DNA of 5,412 bases. Source: MGIIa-K1 sp964577145. Its GTDB lineage: Archaea > Thermoplasmatota > Poseidoniia > Poseidoniales > Poseidoniaceae. The notes under the pieces are model-generated. The model did not search any database. It was not told the origin of the DNA and was given only the letters and a program-made list of their open reading frames with translations. A program made the translations under genes and the position numbers. The first letter of the stretch is position 1; each line of letters begins with the position of its first letter. The stretch lies in assembly GCA_964577145.1 (NCBI GenBank), contig CAZNXM010000065.1:1-5412 (forward strand), read 5' to 3'. Of the stretch, positions 1 through 5,412 are shown piece after piece.

Positions 1-1174
1 GGAAGCGGATCAGACAAGCGTCACCGGTCTTCAAGAAACTAGGGTTAGCTTCCTTACCATTCTTGTTGGTCTTCTCTAGTAGTTCCATGAATTTCACAGC
101 GACCTGAGCGGTGTGTGCGTGGAATACCGGAGTGTATCCAATGGATACAGCCTTTGGAATGTCCATAAGTTGAATCTGTCCGACGAAGTGCTCGTCGTGG
201 CGGACAAAGTTAGGTGCGCTGTCGGTATATCCAGCAACGTCACCACGGCGAATCTCGTCTGCAGCTAGGCCACGGACGTTGAATCCGACGTTGTCACCAG
301 GTTCAGCCTTAGGCACCATTGTGTGGTGCATCTCGATGGACTTGACTTCAGCGGACTTCTGGGACGGGTTGAAGACAACTGTCTTACCGACGTTCAGAGT
401 TCCGGTCTCAATCTTTCCAACTGGGACTGTTCCGATTCCGGAGATCTTGTAGACATCCTGAATTGGTAGGCGAAGTGGCTTGTCAACAGGCTTGTTTGGC
501 ATCTGTGCTGCATCGATAGCCTCGAAGAGAGTTGGACCGCTGTACCATGAACACTTGTCAGACTTCTCGAAGACGTTGTCTCCAATAAGGCTGGAAGCAG
601 GAATCATTGGGATACGGTCTAGTTGACCGCCGAATCCAGCCATCTTTAGAAGATCTGTAACTCCGGAAACTGCAGCCTTGTACTTGTCCTCGGACCAATC
701 GACACCAGAGATGTCCATCTTGTTGACGTGCACGATAAGCTCAGCGACTCCAAGCACCTTAGCAAGGAATGCGTGTTCTTTAGTCTGAGCGTTTACACCA
801 TCGTTTGCAGCACATAGCAGAACTGCTGTGTCTGCTTGGCTTGCACCGGTGATCATGTTCTTTACGAAGTCACGGTGACCTGGAGCATCGATGATAGTCC
901 AGTAGTACTTCGGAGTAAAGAATTCCTTGTGTGCGACGTCGATTGTGATACCGCGCTCGCGCTCTTCCTTCAGACCGTCCATGACGTAAGCAAGACCGAA
1001 TCCGGCCTTACCCGCCTCAGCGGCTAGCTTTTCGTTCTTCTCGATAACGTGTTCCTCGATATGACCGCTGTCCAAAAGTAGACGACCGACTGTGGTCGAC
1101 TTACCGTGGTCAACGTGTCCAATGAACACAATATTGCGGTGTGGCTTTGACTTGTCTTCCCATTGAGATGGCAT
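1..1174 (-). CDS. tuf: Translation elongation factor EF-1A (aEF-1 alpha), 3' end cut by window edge
   Basis: This GTPase delivers aminoacyl-tRNA to the ribosomal A site in the cytoplasm. Reading from the ATG at 1174, 391 codons are open with no stop, and the C-terminus lies beyond base 1; archaeal EF-1A is about 425-435 aa, so roughly 35-45 residues are missing. All G motifs are visible: G1 GHVDHGKST (residues 19-27), switch I/G2 RGITID (74-79), G3 DAPGH (96-100) and G4 NKMD (151-154). Domains 2 and 3 follow, with the family-typical HAHTAQV and FLKTGDA stretches near the visible end. EF-1A features such as the long helical segment before RGITID separate it from bacterial EF-Tu. The start is supported by MPSQWEDKSKPHRN before the first beta strand and by an AAAGGAGAG Shine-Dalgarno 8 nt upstream. 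Lysine codons checked across the first 150 residues are AAG with one exception, unlike the mixed usage in polB and ilvE, as expected for a very highly expressed gene. The missing end is a window effect, not a pseudogene. Confidence 0.97.
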   Translation of the reverse strand, partial: MPSQWEDKSKPHRNIVFIGHVDHGKSTTVGRLLLDSGHIEEHVIEKNEKLAAEAGKAGFGLAYVMDGLKEERERGITIDVAHKEFFTPKYYWTIIDAPGHRDFVKNMITGASQADTAVLLCAANDGVNAQTKEHAFLAKVLGVAELIVHVNKMDISGVDWSEDKYKAAVSGVTDLLKMAGFGGQLDRIPMIPASSLIGDNVFEKSDKCSWYSGPTLFEAIDAAQMPNKPVDKPLRLPIQDVYKISGIGTVPVGKIETGTLNVGKTVVFNPSQKSAEVKSIEMHHTMVPKAEPGDNVGFNVRGLAADEIRRGDVAGYTDSAPNFVRHDEHFVGQIQLMDIPKAVSIGYTPVFHAHTAQVAVKFMELLEKTNKNGKEANPSFLKTGDACLIRF

Positions 1175-1283
1175 GATGCTCTCTCCTTTGCAACCCGCCG
1201 ACTTTACACCCCTATTTGAAGACCGCGACGCGTTAACACATATTCCAATAGCATGGAGCGGTTATCACTTGGGCCGCAGTACA
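1175..1283 (-). promoter_or_regulatory. 109-bp intergenic region with probable EF-1A promoter
   Basis: This spacer lies between the stop of the lipoprotein gene and the EF-1A start. On the minus strand a TATA-like TTCAAATAG lies at about 1211-1219. An archaeal start site about 24-27 bp further on would fall near 1188-1191, giving a short leader of about 16 nt that just contains the Shine-Dalgarno site. A second AT-rich stretch, GGAATATGTGTTAAC, lies at about 1232-1246 and is an alternative with a longer leader. Neither is a strong consensus TATA box, so the choice is inference. No T-run that would act as an archaeal terminator for the upstream lipoprotein gene is visible, so some read-through into EF-1A is possible. 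Confidence 0.4.
1181..1189 (-). promoter_or_regulatory. Shine-Dalgarno site of EF-1A
   Basis: On the minus strand the sequence reads AAAGGAGAG. Its GGAG core (1183-1186) ends 8 nt before the ATG at 1174. This is the best-placed ribosome binding site in the window and fixes the EF-1A start. The other two complete genes lack a comparable site. Confidence 0.8.
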
Positions 1284-1290
1284 TCACTTG
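1264..1290. repeat. Short direct repeat ATCACTTG x2, period 19 bp
   Basis: ATCACTTG occurs at 1264-1271 and again at 1283-1290 on the plus strand. The second copy overlaps the last codon and the stop codon of the lipoprotein gene. Two 8-mers this close could be a paired protein-binding site upstream of EF-1A or simply chance; nothing else supports a function. Confidence 0.3.
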
Positions 1291-2483
1291 TAGGTGAGCT
1301 TAATAGTCAAACTTTCAACAATCAAGTCGTTTACCTTCTCATTGCGCAATGTCATTGTCCAATCCCCATCCCGGTGGGTAGAATCGCTAAACTGATATGA
1401 TGAAAGTTGAAGCCAAACACAATCTGTGTCATCTGCACAATCTCCCGCTGTTCGCTGCTCTAATGGTGTAGCGCTGGTGTTTTGTGCCTCTTCATCGGTT
1501 TCGTTATATCCATAGAGATCTAATTTCGCACGGCAATTGTTTCCCTCGCCGAGGACGACATCAGTACAATCATCATCGATTTCGGGGTATACCAATTCTC
1601 CACGTGCGCTTCGAATAGTATTACCATTATCCTGATTGTTTACGACTGTGAATTGGAAATCCATGTCAACTGCATTGTTTGAGGTATTTCCTGCAATTTC
1701 AAAATCATTCCAGCGACCAGCATAATTAACGTAAACCGTTACATCATCATAATCGGTACTTCCTGCACCATTAGTCACTGTGAGTCTAATTTTGTATTCT
1801 CCAGGTGACAAATCCTTCCATTCAACTGTCTCGCCAGAAAGGTCTGCATCGTTCTTGAAATCACCATCACCATCAAGGTCAGTTTGTAAATCGAGGTCCC
1901 AAGCCCATTCTGCGATGTAATCATCACTTGAACCAGGCGAGGATTCTGATGCATCGAGCATGACATTGGTTGTAGCTTCAATCCTCTTATTGGAAAGTTC
2001 TCGGTCCATTTCACAGATGTATATCAAGTAATAATTTCCACTTGACGCATCTTCACCATCACAATCTTCACCGCCTTCGGGTGTTGCACCTGTATTGGCA
2101 ACTGGATCATCTGGGTCTGCATCGACTACCGTGACTGTGCGAGTTTGTGAATCGGAGGTAGTAGAATCCGAAACTGTAAGCGTTACATCGTATTCTCCTG
2201 GACTTGTGTAGGTCCAATCGACTATTCTGCCGGTTTCATCTATCGAACCGTCGCTAGTAAAATCCCACTTGTATGTTAGAGCACCAGTAGATGGTAGTGA
2301 AGAACTTGCGTCAAAGGAAACAGTATTGTGAGTGATAACATTGCCACTGGGGTCGATTAAGAACACGGCCTCAACCGAAGAAGAATCGGTAGAATCATCA
2401 CCAGTTAAGCACCCAGATAAGGTGCCGACGAGGAACAATAGCGCCATCAGATAGTGCTTCATCAACTTAGTCGAAGACGGCAT
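1284..2483 (-). CDS. Secreted PKD-domain lipoprotein with C-terminal beta-sandwich (P-domain-like)
   Basis: This is a complete 399-residue predicted cell-surface lipoprotein of unknown role. The N-terminus has a short basic region, a hydrophobic stretch (about 11-22) and the lipobox LSGC with the modifiable cysteine at C25, followed by an Asp/Ser/Thr-rich linker. PKD domain 1 covers about 38-120 (WDFTSDGS at 73-80, SPGEYDVTLTVSD at 94-106). A second PKD-like domain covers about 168-252 (WAWDLD at 193-198, SPGEYKIRLTV at 226-236) and carries an Asp-rich loop (D202, D204, D206, D208, D212) resembling a calcium-binding loop. The last 140 residues end in RDGDWTMTLRN (371-381) and ESLTIKLTY (390-398), like the closing strands of proprotein-convertase P-domains or related jelly rolls. 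Six other cysteines fall in close pairs (141/157, 306/317, 349/355), suggesting disulfides outside the cell. The protein is strongly acidic and no catalytic motif is seen. The start could also be M8 (2462), which still gives a good signal peptide; neither start has a clear Shine-Dalgarno. Confidence 0.88.
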   Translation of the reverse strand: MPSSTKLMKHYLMALLFLVGTLSGCLTGDDSTDSSSVEAVFLIDPSGNVITHNTVSFDASSSLPSTGALTYKWDFTSDGSIDETGRIVDWTYTSPGEYDVTLTVSDSTTSDSQTRTVTVVDADPDDPVANTGATPEGGEDCDGEDASSGNYYLIYICEMDRELSNKRIEATTNVMLDASESSPGSSDDYIAEWAWDLDLQTDLDGDGDFKNDADLSGETVEWKDLSPGEYKIRLTVTNGAGSTDYDDVTVYVNYAGRWNDFEIAGNTSNNAVDMDFQFTVVNNQDNGNTIRSARGELVYPEIDDDCTDVVLGEGNNCRAKLDLYGYNETDEEAQNTSATPLEQRTAGDCADDTDCVWLQLSSYQFSDSTHRDGDWTMTLRNEKVNDLIVESLTIKLTYK

Positions 2484-2517
2484 CTCAATTCAACCCTTGC
2501 GGCGATTGTACCCCCTA
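2484..2517 (-). other. 34-bp spacer between polB and the lipoprotein gene
   Basis: On the minus strand the polB stop TGA is followed at once by an in-frame TAG, then a G-run, TACAAT (2505-2510) and AAGGGTTGAATTGAG before the lipoprotein ATG. TACAAT sits about 25 bp before that ATG and could be a weak TATA element for a leaderless message; AAGGG could be a poor Shine-Dalgarno. Equally, the gap is short enough for cotranscription from polB. No terminator-like T-run is present. Confidence 0.3.
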
Positions 2518-4995
2518 TCAGAAGGAGAACAGTGATGTTTGGCGATTTCCGGAGAGCAATTCTTTGCCGGTCCAATCAAAGGCTTCTGTCACTCTACCAA
2601 AGGCAGTGGCAAGTCTGTCAGCATAATATTGTCCATCATAATTGGAAATTGGGTCTTCCTCTAACCATGGCTCAATTTCCATAGGTCGATTTCGCGCATT
2701 TGTAACGATGAACCCTATCTTCATCCCCGGTGTAAAGGGTAAGCCTTTCTCGATCAATTTACGTGCAGCCCTAACCTGAACCATACTATCTGGGTTGGCA
2801 TAATCCTTTGAAAAATCCCAAGCATTGCGGGTTTTGTCGAATTTACCTTTACAGGATTTACTCATTATCAATTGACGGATTGGTACCTTGCCCGCTTTTG
2901 CTTCAGCAATCATTTCAATTGCTAACTGCACTGCAGATTCCGAATCATCAGACAAGACATAACGAAACATCTCCTTCATTCCATCGGTCAAAAATCGGAA
3001 AGAATCTGTTCGCTGCGTCTCATACCCACGTACTAACATCTCTTCACTCGGCCAAACAACTTGGCCAACATAGCGTTTCTTTGCGCCATGACTGAAGAAT
3101 ACTGAAAGGCCCTTTTCGAATTCTAGTTCCGCGGAATCCTCGCTAAATCTCTCGGCAGTTGAGTGCCCGAATTCAATCATCTTCGCCTTTGGATCCTTTA
3201 CACCCTCAACTGGAGTTTTTACGAAAATTGAATCGGTATCTGAATAGACAACTTTGTGTCCCTCTTCGTCCAACTTATTGATGATAGTCTTGATGTTATG
3301 GCGTGCCCATGCTGTAATCGAAGAGCCCAAGTCGCGGTGGGTGAAGCGATAAAAACCACTTGCAAATACGCCATAGAATGAATTCATTAGAATTTTTACC
3401 GCATATTGCATTTGGTCGTGAAAGGACTTCGAGGCGTCATCTTTAGCAGAACGAAGCCCGGCTTTGTGTTCATCTCTCTGGGCCATTAAGCCCTCAAGAA
3501 GATGCGGCACCATTCCTTTTCGAGCTGATTCATTACGGAATTTCGCTCCAGTAGGTGATTCGTGTACCTCTTCATCTTCACCTGGTTGTTCGTCACTGCC
3601 CGGATCTATGCGAGTAGTGAAACAGATATTCTTGCCAATCATAATTGAAGGATACATGGATTTGAAATCGAGAATAGCAATCCATGGGTGTAGGCCTGCT
3701 TCTACATCGTGAACATATCCTCCAGTAATCTGGCCTTCCTTACGGTCAGCAGAACCGGTCAATGGTACGGCGATACCTGCCCTATCCGCGTGTCGTATTA
3801 CTAGGGAATCGATTAGCTGACTTGTACTTCCATTTGCACTGGTATCGAGCGAAACTTTCGCAACTGCTGCTACCGCTTCCTTTCTCCTAAATGCCTGAAT
3901 CTTCTTCATGATGTCCAATGGCAATTCGGCATCTCGAAGACAATATTCGAGAACGACATCTGGTCGTGCTGCCCATTCTTCGTCCATCTTTGAAGCATCG
4001 ACATCCATCTTCTGCATGTCTTCATCGTCGGGGAATAATAGCCGTGAAACAAATTTCAGCGTTTCACGCTGTGGCCTCAATACTTGACGAGCTTGCCACC
4101 AAGTATCCATCACACAACGTCCAGCGAGGTTCCAAGCACGAGCGGTGCCTCTTTTGGGAAATAGAGAGTCTCGATTCCTCTTTCCTTCGGATTCCTTTAG
4201 CGCAACTCGGCCCCATCCCATCAATGCCATTCGTGCCGATTTGTTTCGGCCTGCGATGAGGTTGGCTCGGTCTGCAATACGTGGTAAATCGAAATTATCA
4301 ATATTATATCCCGTGATGATGTCGGCATCACACGCCCGAACTAAATCTGTCAACTCACGCAATATCACATCTTCTGGGCCTGTGAAAGTATGGCTAGTGC
4401 GCTCTCCACTTCCCATGTCTTCTATTACTGCAGCGCCACAAAGAATTGTGTCATGAGCGATGCTGGTCTCAAGGTCGAAGGAGAATACAGTGAAAGGTAC
4501 TGGAAAAGGCTCGCAATGCTGAACATCATCCATTGTCAAATCTACAATGACATCAACCGGTTCATCGCCCACGCCTATTTTACCATCAATTGAAACATGC
4601 ATGGCCAAATCACCATCGAGGAAAAAGCGATTCACAAATGGAATATCTCCCGATAGTACCGTCCATTTCATTCCTAAATCCTGACGAAGGCGAGGTACTA
4701 CGAAGGGTTGGCTGACAAAGAGTCGCCATACTGGCTTCTCTCCTAAATCAGTTAACTTGGTCTCAGGCCCCTCTATTCGAGTAATCTCCTCTTTCTCAAG
4801 AAGTGAATCGATTTCCGTGCTCCTTGATGGATCCCAGCGGCCAAGAGGGGTTATCTCGACCCAAGGCTCTATGCCATGAATTCGCATCAATATTGATTCA
4901 CCATTTCTAGCGCGTGCCCATAGTTGAATCACTGTAGAATCATCTTGTGATACATAACGGCCAGTGATAATGCCGACATCACCGGACCAACGCAT
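2518..4995 (-). CDS. polB: Archaeal family B DNA polymerase (PolB), complete
   Basis: This is a replicative DNA polymerase with 3'-5' proofreading, 825 aa against about 775 for Pyrococcus furiosus Pol. The N-terminal domain covers about 1-165. The exonuclease domain has Exo I FDLET (D174, E176), Exo II YNIDNFD (N231, D236) and Exo III YCLRD (Y351, D355). The polymerase domain has motif A DFKSMYPSI (443-451, D443), motif B KILMNSFYG (534-542), motif C YSDTDS (584-589, D586 and D588) and KKRY (639-642). All metal-binding and catalytic residues are present, so it should be active in both functions. The extreme C-terminus QTSLFSF (819-825) matches a PCNA-interacting peptide (QxxLxxF), as in other archaeal PolBs. 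No intein interrupts motifs A, B or C. An acidic loop (about 464-477) lies between motifs A and B. The start at 4995 is the first ATG after an in-frame stop at 5011-5013; it has no close Shine-Dalgarno and may be leaderless. It lies back to back with ilvE. Confidence 0.97.
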   Translation of the reverse strand: MRWSGDVGIITGRYVSQDDSTVIQLWARARNGESILMRIHGIEPWVEITPLGRWDPSRSTEIDSLLEKEEITRIEGPETKLTDLGEKPVWRLFVSQPFVVPRLRQDLGMKWTVLSGDIPFVNRFFLDGDLAMHVSIDGKIGVGDEPVDVIVDLTMDDVQHCEPFPVPFTVFSFDLETSIAHDTILCGAAVIEDMGSGERTSHTFTGPEDVILRELTDLVRACDADIITGYNIDNFDLPRIADRANLIAGRNKSARMALMGWGRVALKESEGKRNRDSLFPKRGTARAWNLAGRCVMDTWWQARQVLRPQRETLKFVSRLLFPDDEDMQKMDVDASKMDEEWAARPDVVLEYCLRDAELPLDIMKKIQAFRRKEAVAAVAKVSLDTSANGSTSQLIDSLVIRHADRAGIAVPLTGSADRKEGQITGGYVHDVEAGLHPWIAILDFKSMYPSIMIGKNICFTTRIDPGSDEQPGEDEEVHESPTGAKFRNESARKGMVPHLLEGLMAQRDEHKAGLRSAKDDASKSFHDQMQYAVKILMNSFYGVFASGFYRFTHRDLGSSITAWARHNIKTIINKLDEEGHKVVYSDTDSIFVKTPVEGVKDPKAKMIEFGHSTAERFSEDSAELEFEKGLSVFFSHGAKKRYVGQVVWPSEEMLVRGYETQRTDSFRFLTDGMKEMFRYVLSDDSESAVQLAIEMIAEAKAGKVPIRQLIMSKSCKGKFDKTRNAWDFSKDYANPDSMVQVRAARKLIEKGLPFTPGMKIGFIVTNARNRPMEIEPWLEEDPISNYDGQYYADRLATAFGRVTEAFDWTGKELLSGNRQTSLFSF

Positions 4996-5026
4996 AAACC
5001 ATGGTGGAGGTCACCACTCCAATAAG
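4996..5026. promoter_or_regulatory. 31-bp divergent polB/ilvE control region with overlapping promoter candidates
   Basis: Only 31 bp separate the two opposed start codons. For polB (minus), CTTATTGG (5019-5026) is centred about 27 bp before the ATG, which is right for the TATA box of a leaderless archaeal transcript. For ilvE (plus), CATAAACC (4993-5000) is centred about 30 bp before its ATG and overlaps the polB start codon. GGAGGT at 5006-5011 could be an ilvE Shine-Dalgarno but lies 15 nt from the ATG, longer than usual. These two readings for ilvE conflict: a leaderless message would not contain GGAGGT. Neither box is a strong consensus, so the assignments are inference from spacing. Confidence 0.4.
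5005..5021. repeat. Inverted repeat TGGAG-N7-CTCCA in the polB/ilvE spacer
   Basis: Perfect 5-bp arms at 5005-5009 and 5017-5021 flank a 7-nt centre, and the overlapping palindrome GGTCACC lies at 5009-5015. The dyad centre (5013) is close to the middle of the spacer (5011), where a dimeric regulator could affect both promoters. Arms this short can arise by chance. Confidence 0.35.
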
Positions 5027-5412
5027 ATGGCGAATAATCACATTCATCGTTATTGCACACAACCATTGAATACCGATGGGCTCTGGTCTGAACTCATGAG
5101 CGATGCACCGGTCGATTGGGACAGCCTGACTTTCTCAATGACTGAGACTGATCAGATGTACATCGCTAAGACCGCAATCGATGAACCATGGGGCCCTGGG
5201 CTCATGCGCCCATATGGAAATATCTCGATTTCTCCGGCCGCTGGAGTCATCAATTATGGCCAAGGACTCTTCGAAGGAATGAAAGCGTATCGAACCGCAA
5301 AAAACCGAGTCGTTCTTTTCCGCCCTGAAGAGAATGCTCGCAGAATGCAAAGAGGTGCAGACAGACTCAAAATGCCACCTGTTCCAGAATCTATTTTCAT
5401 CGATGCTATCGA
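5027..5412 (+). CDS. ilvE: Branched-chain amino acid aminotransferase (fold-type IV PLP enzyme), 3' end cut by window edge
   Basis: This enzyme interconverts leucine, isoleucine and valine with their 2-keto acids using glutamate/2-oxoglutarate, the last step of branched-chain amino acid synthesis, in the cytoplasm. The first 128 residues are visible, about a third of the usual 300-380. Family features are MYIAK (44-48), the glycine/proline-rich turn before RPYG (61-64), SPAAGVINYGQGLFEGMKAYR (69-89), LFRPEENARRMQ (97-108) and RLKMPPVPE (113-121). The GQGLFEGMKAYR and FRPEENA patterns match the longer BCAT group that includes plant and mitochondrial enzymes. The PLP-binding lysine lies beyond the window, so activity cannot be judged. 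No in-frame ATG, GTG or TTG lies between 4991 and 5027, so 5027 is the likely start; M24 (5096) is possible, but the conserved core begins only near residue 31. It is divergent from polB; no other biosynthetic neighbour is visible. Confidence 0.93.
   Translation, partial: MANNHIHRYCTQPLNTDGLWSELMSDAPVDWDSLTFSMTETDQMYIAKTAIDEPWGPGLMRPYGNISISPAAGVINYGQGLFEGMKAYRTAKNRVVLFRPEENARRMQRGADRLKMPPVPESIFIDAI

Noticed and set aside
1..1174. EF-1A as a truncated or broken gene
   Set aside because: The reading frame is open to base 2 with family-typical sequence throughout; the missing C-terminus is due to the window edge.
1173..1400. Plus-strand open frame of 75 codons crossing the EF-1A upstream spacer
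   Set aside because: It begins antisense to the EF-1A start region and ends within the antisense of the lipoprotein gene, with no motif and no ribosome binding site; judged accidental.
3918..4456. Overlapping plus-strand open frames of 113 and 103 codons inside polB
   Set aside because: They lie antisense to the exonuclease domain of a clearly conserved polymerase, show no recognisable motif, and overlap each other in different frames; shadows of polB.
5001..5069. ATG at 5001 opening a 22-codon plus-strand frame that overlaps the ilvE start (possible leader peptide)
   Set aside because: It is out of frame with ilvE and antisense to nothing useful; it lacks its own ribosome binding site and is not rich in Leu, Ile or Val in a run as attenuator peptides are. 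The ilvE frame from 5027 carries the conserved family motifs.
5135..5350. Minus-strand 71-codon open frame inside ilvE
   Set aside because: It is antisense to the conserved BCAT core, including the YGQGLFEGMKAYR region; a shadow frame.
1..5412. CRISPR array, tRNA/rRNA genes, insertion sequence or phage-like block
   Set aside because: No regularly spaced repeats, no cloverleaf or rRNA-like stretch, no transposase and no terminal inverted repeats were seen; coding sequence fills nearly the whole window.

Overview
The window looks like chromosomal DNA from an archaeon. The evidence is an EF-1A-type elongation factor (not a bacterial EF-Tu), an archaeal-type replicative family B DNA polymerase ending in a PCNA-binding motif, and compact SD-poor or leaderless-looking gene starts. 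The acidic PKD-domain lipoprotein with an LSGC lipobox, the mesophilic-looking protein composition and the mid-range GC fit a planktonic marine euryarchaeon such as Marine Group II (Candidatus Poseidoniales, Thermoplasmatota). That placement is an inference from memory of family features, not from a search.

Layout: four genes occupy almost everything. On the minus strand, read right to left, are polB (4995 to 2518, complete, 825 aa), a secreted PKD-domain lipoprotein (2483 to 1284, complete, 399 aa) and EF-1A (from 1174, running off the left edge; 391 residues visible). On the plus strand, starting 31 bp from the polB start and running off the right edge, is a branched-chain amino acid aminotransferase (ilvE, from 5027; 128 residues visible). 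The three spacers are 34 bp (polB to lipoprotein), 109 bp (lipoprotein to EF-1A) and 31 bp (polB/ilvE divergent). No stretch over 300 bp lacks a gene. No tRNA, rRNA, CRISPR array, insertion sequence or recombination site was seen.

The genes do not form an obvious pathway: they cover DNA replication, a cell-surface protein, translation elongation and amino-acid metabolism. This reads as ordinary, gene-dense core genome. EF-1A has the longest upstream spacer, a good Shine-Dalgarno sequence and codon use typical of a very highly expressed gene, so it probably has its own promoter. The most interesting points are the very short divergent polB/ilvE spacer with interlocking candidate promoters and a small dyad, the altered uracil-sensing pocket of PolB, and the domain make-up of the unnamed lipoprotein. 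I found no convincing new multi-gene system.
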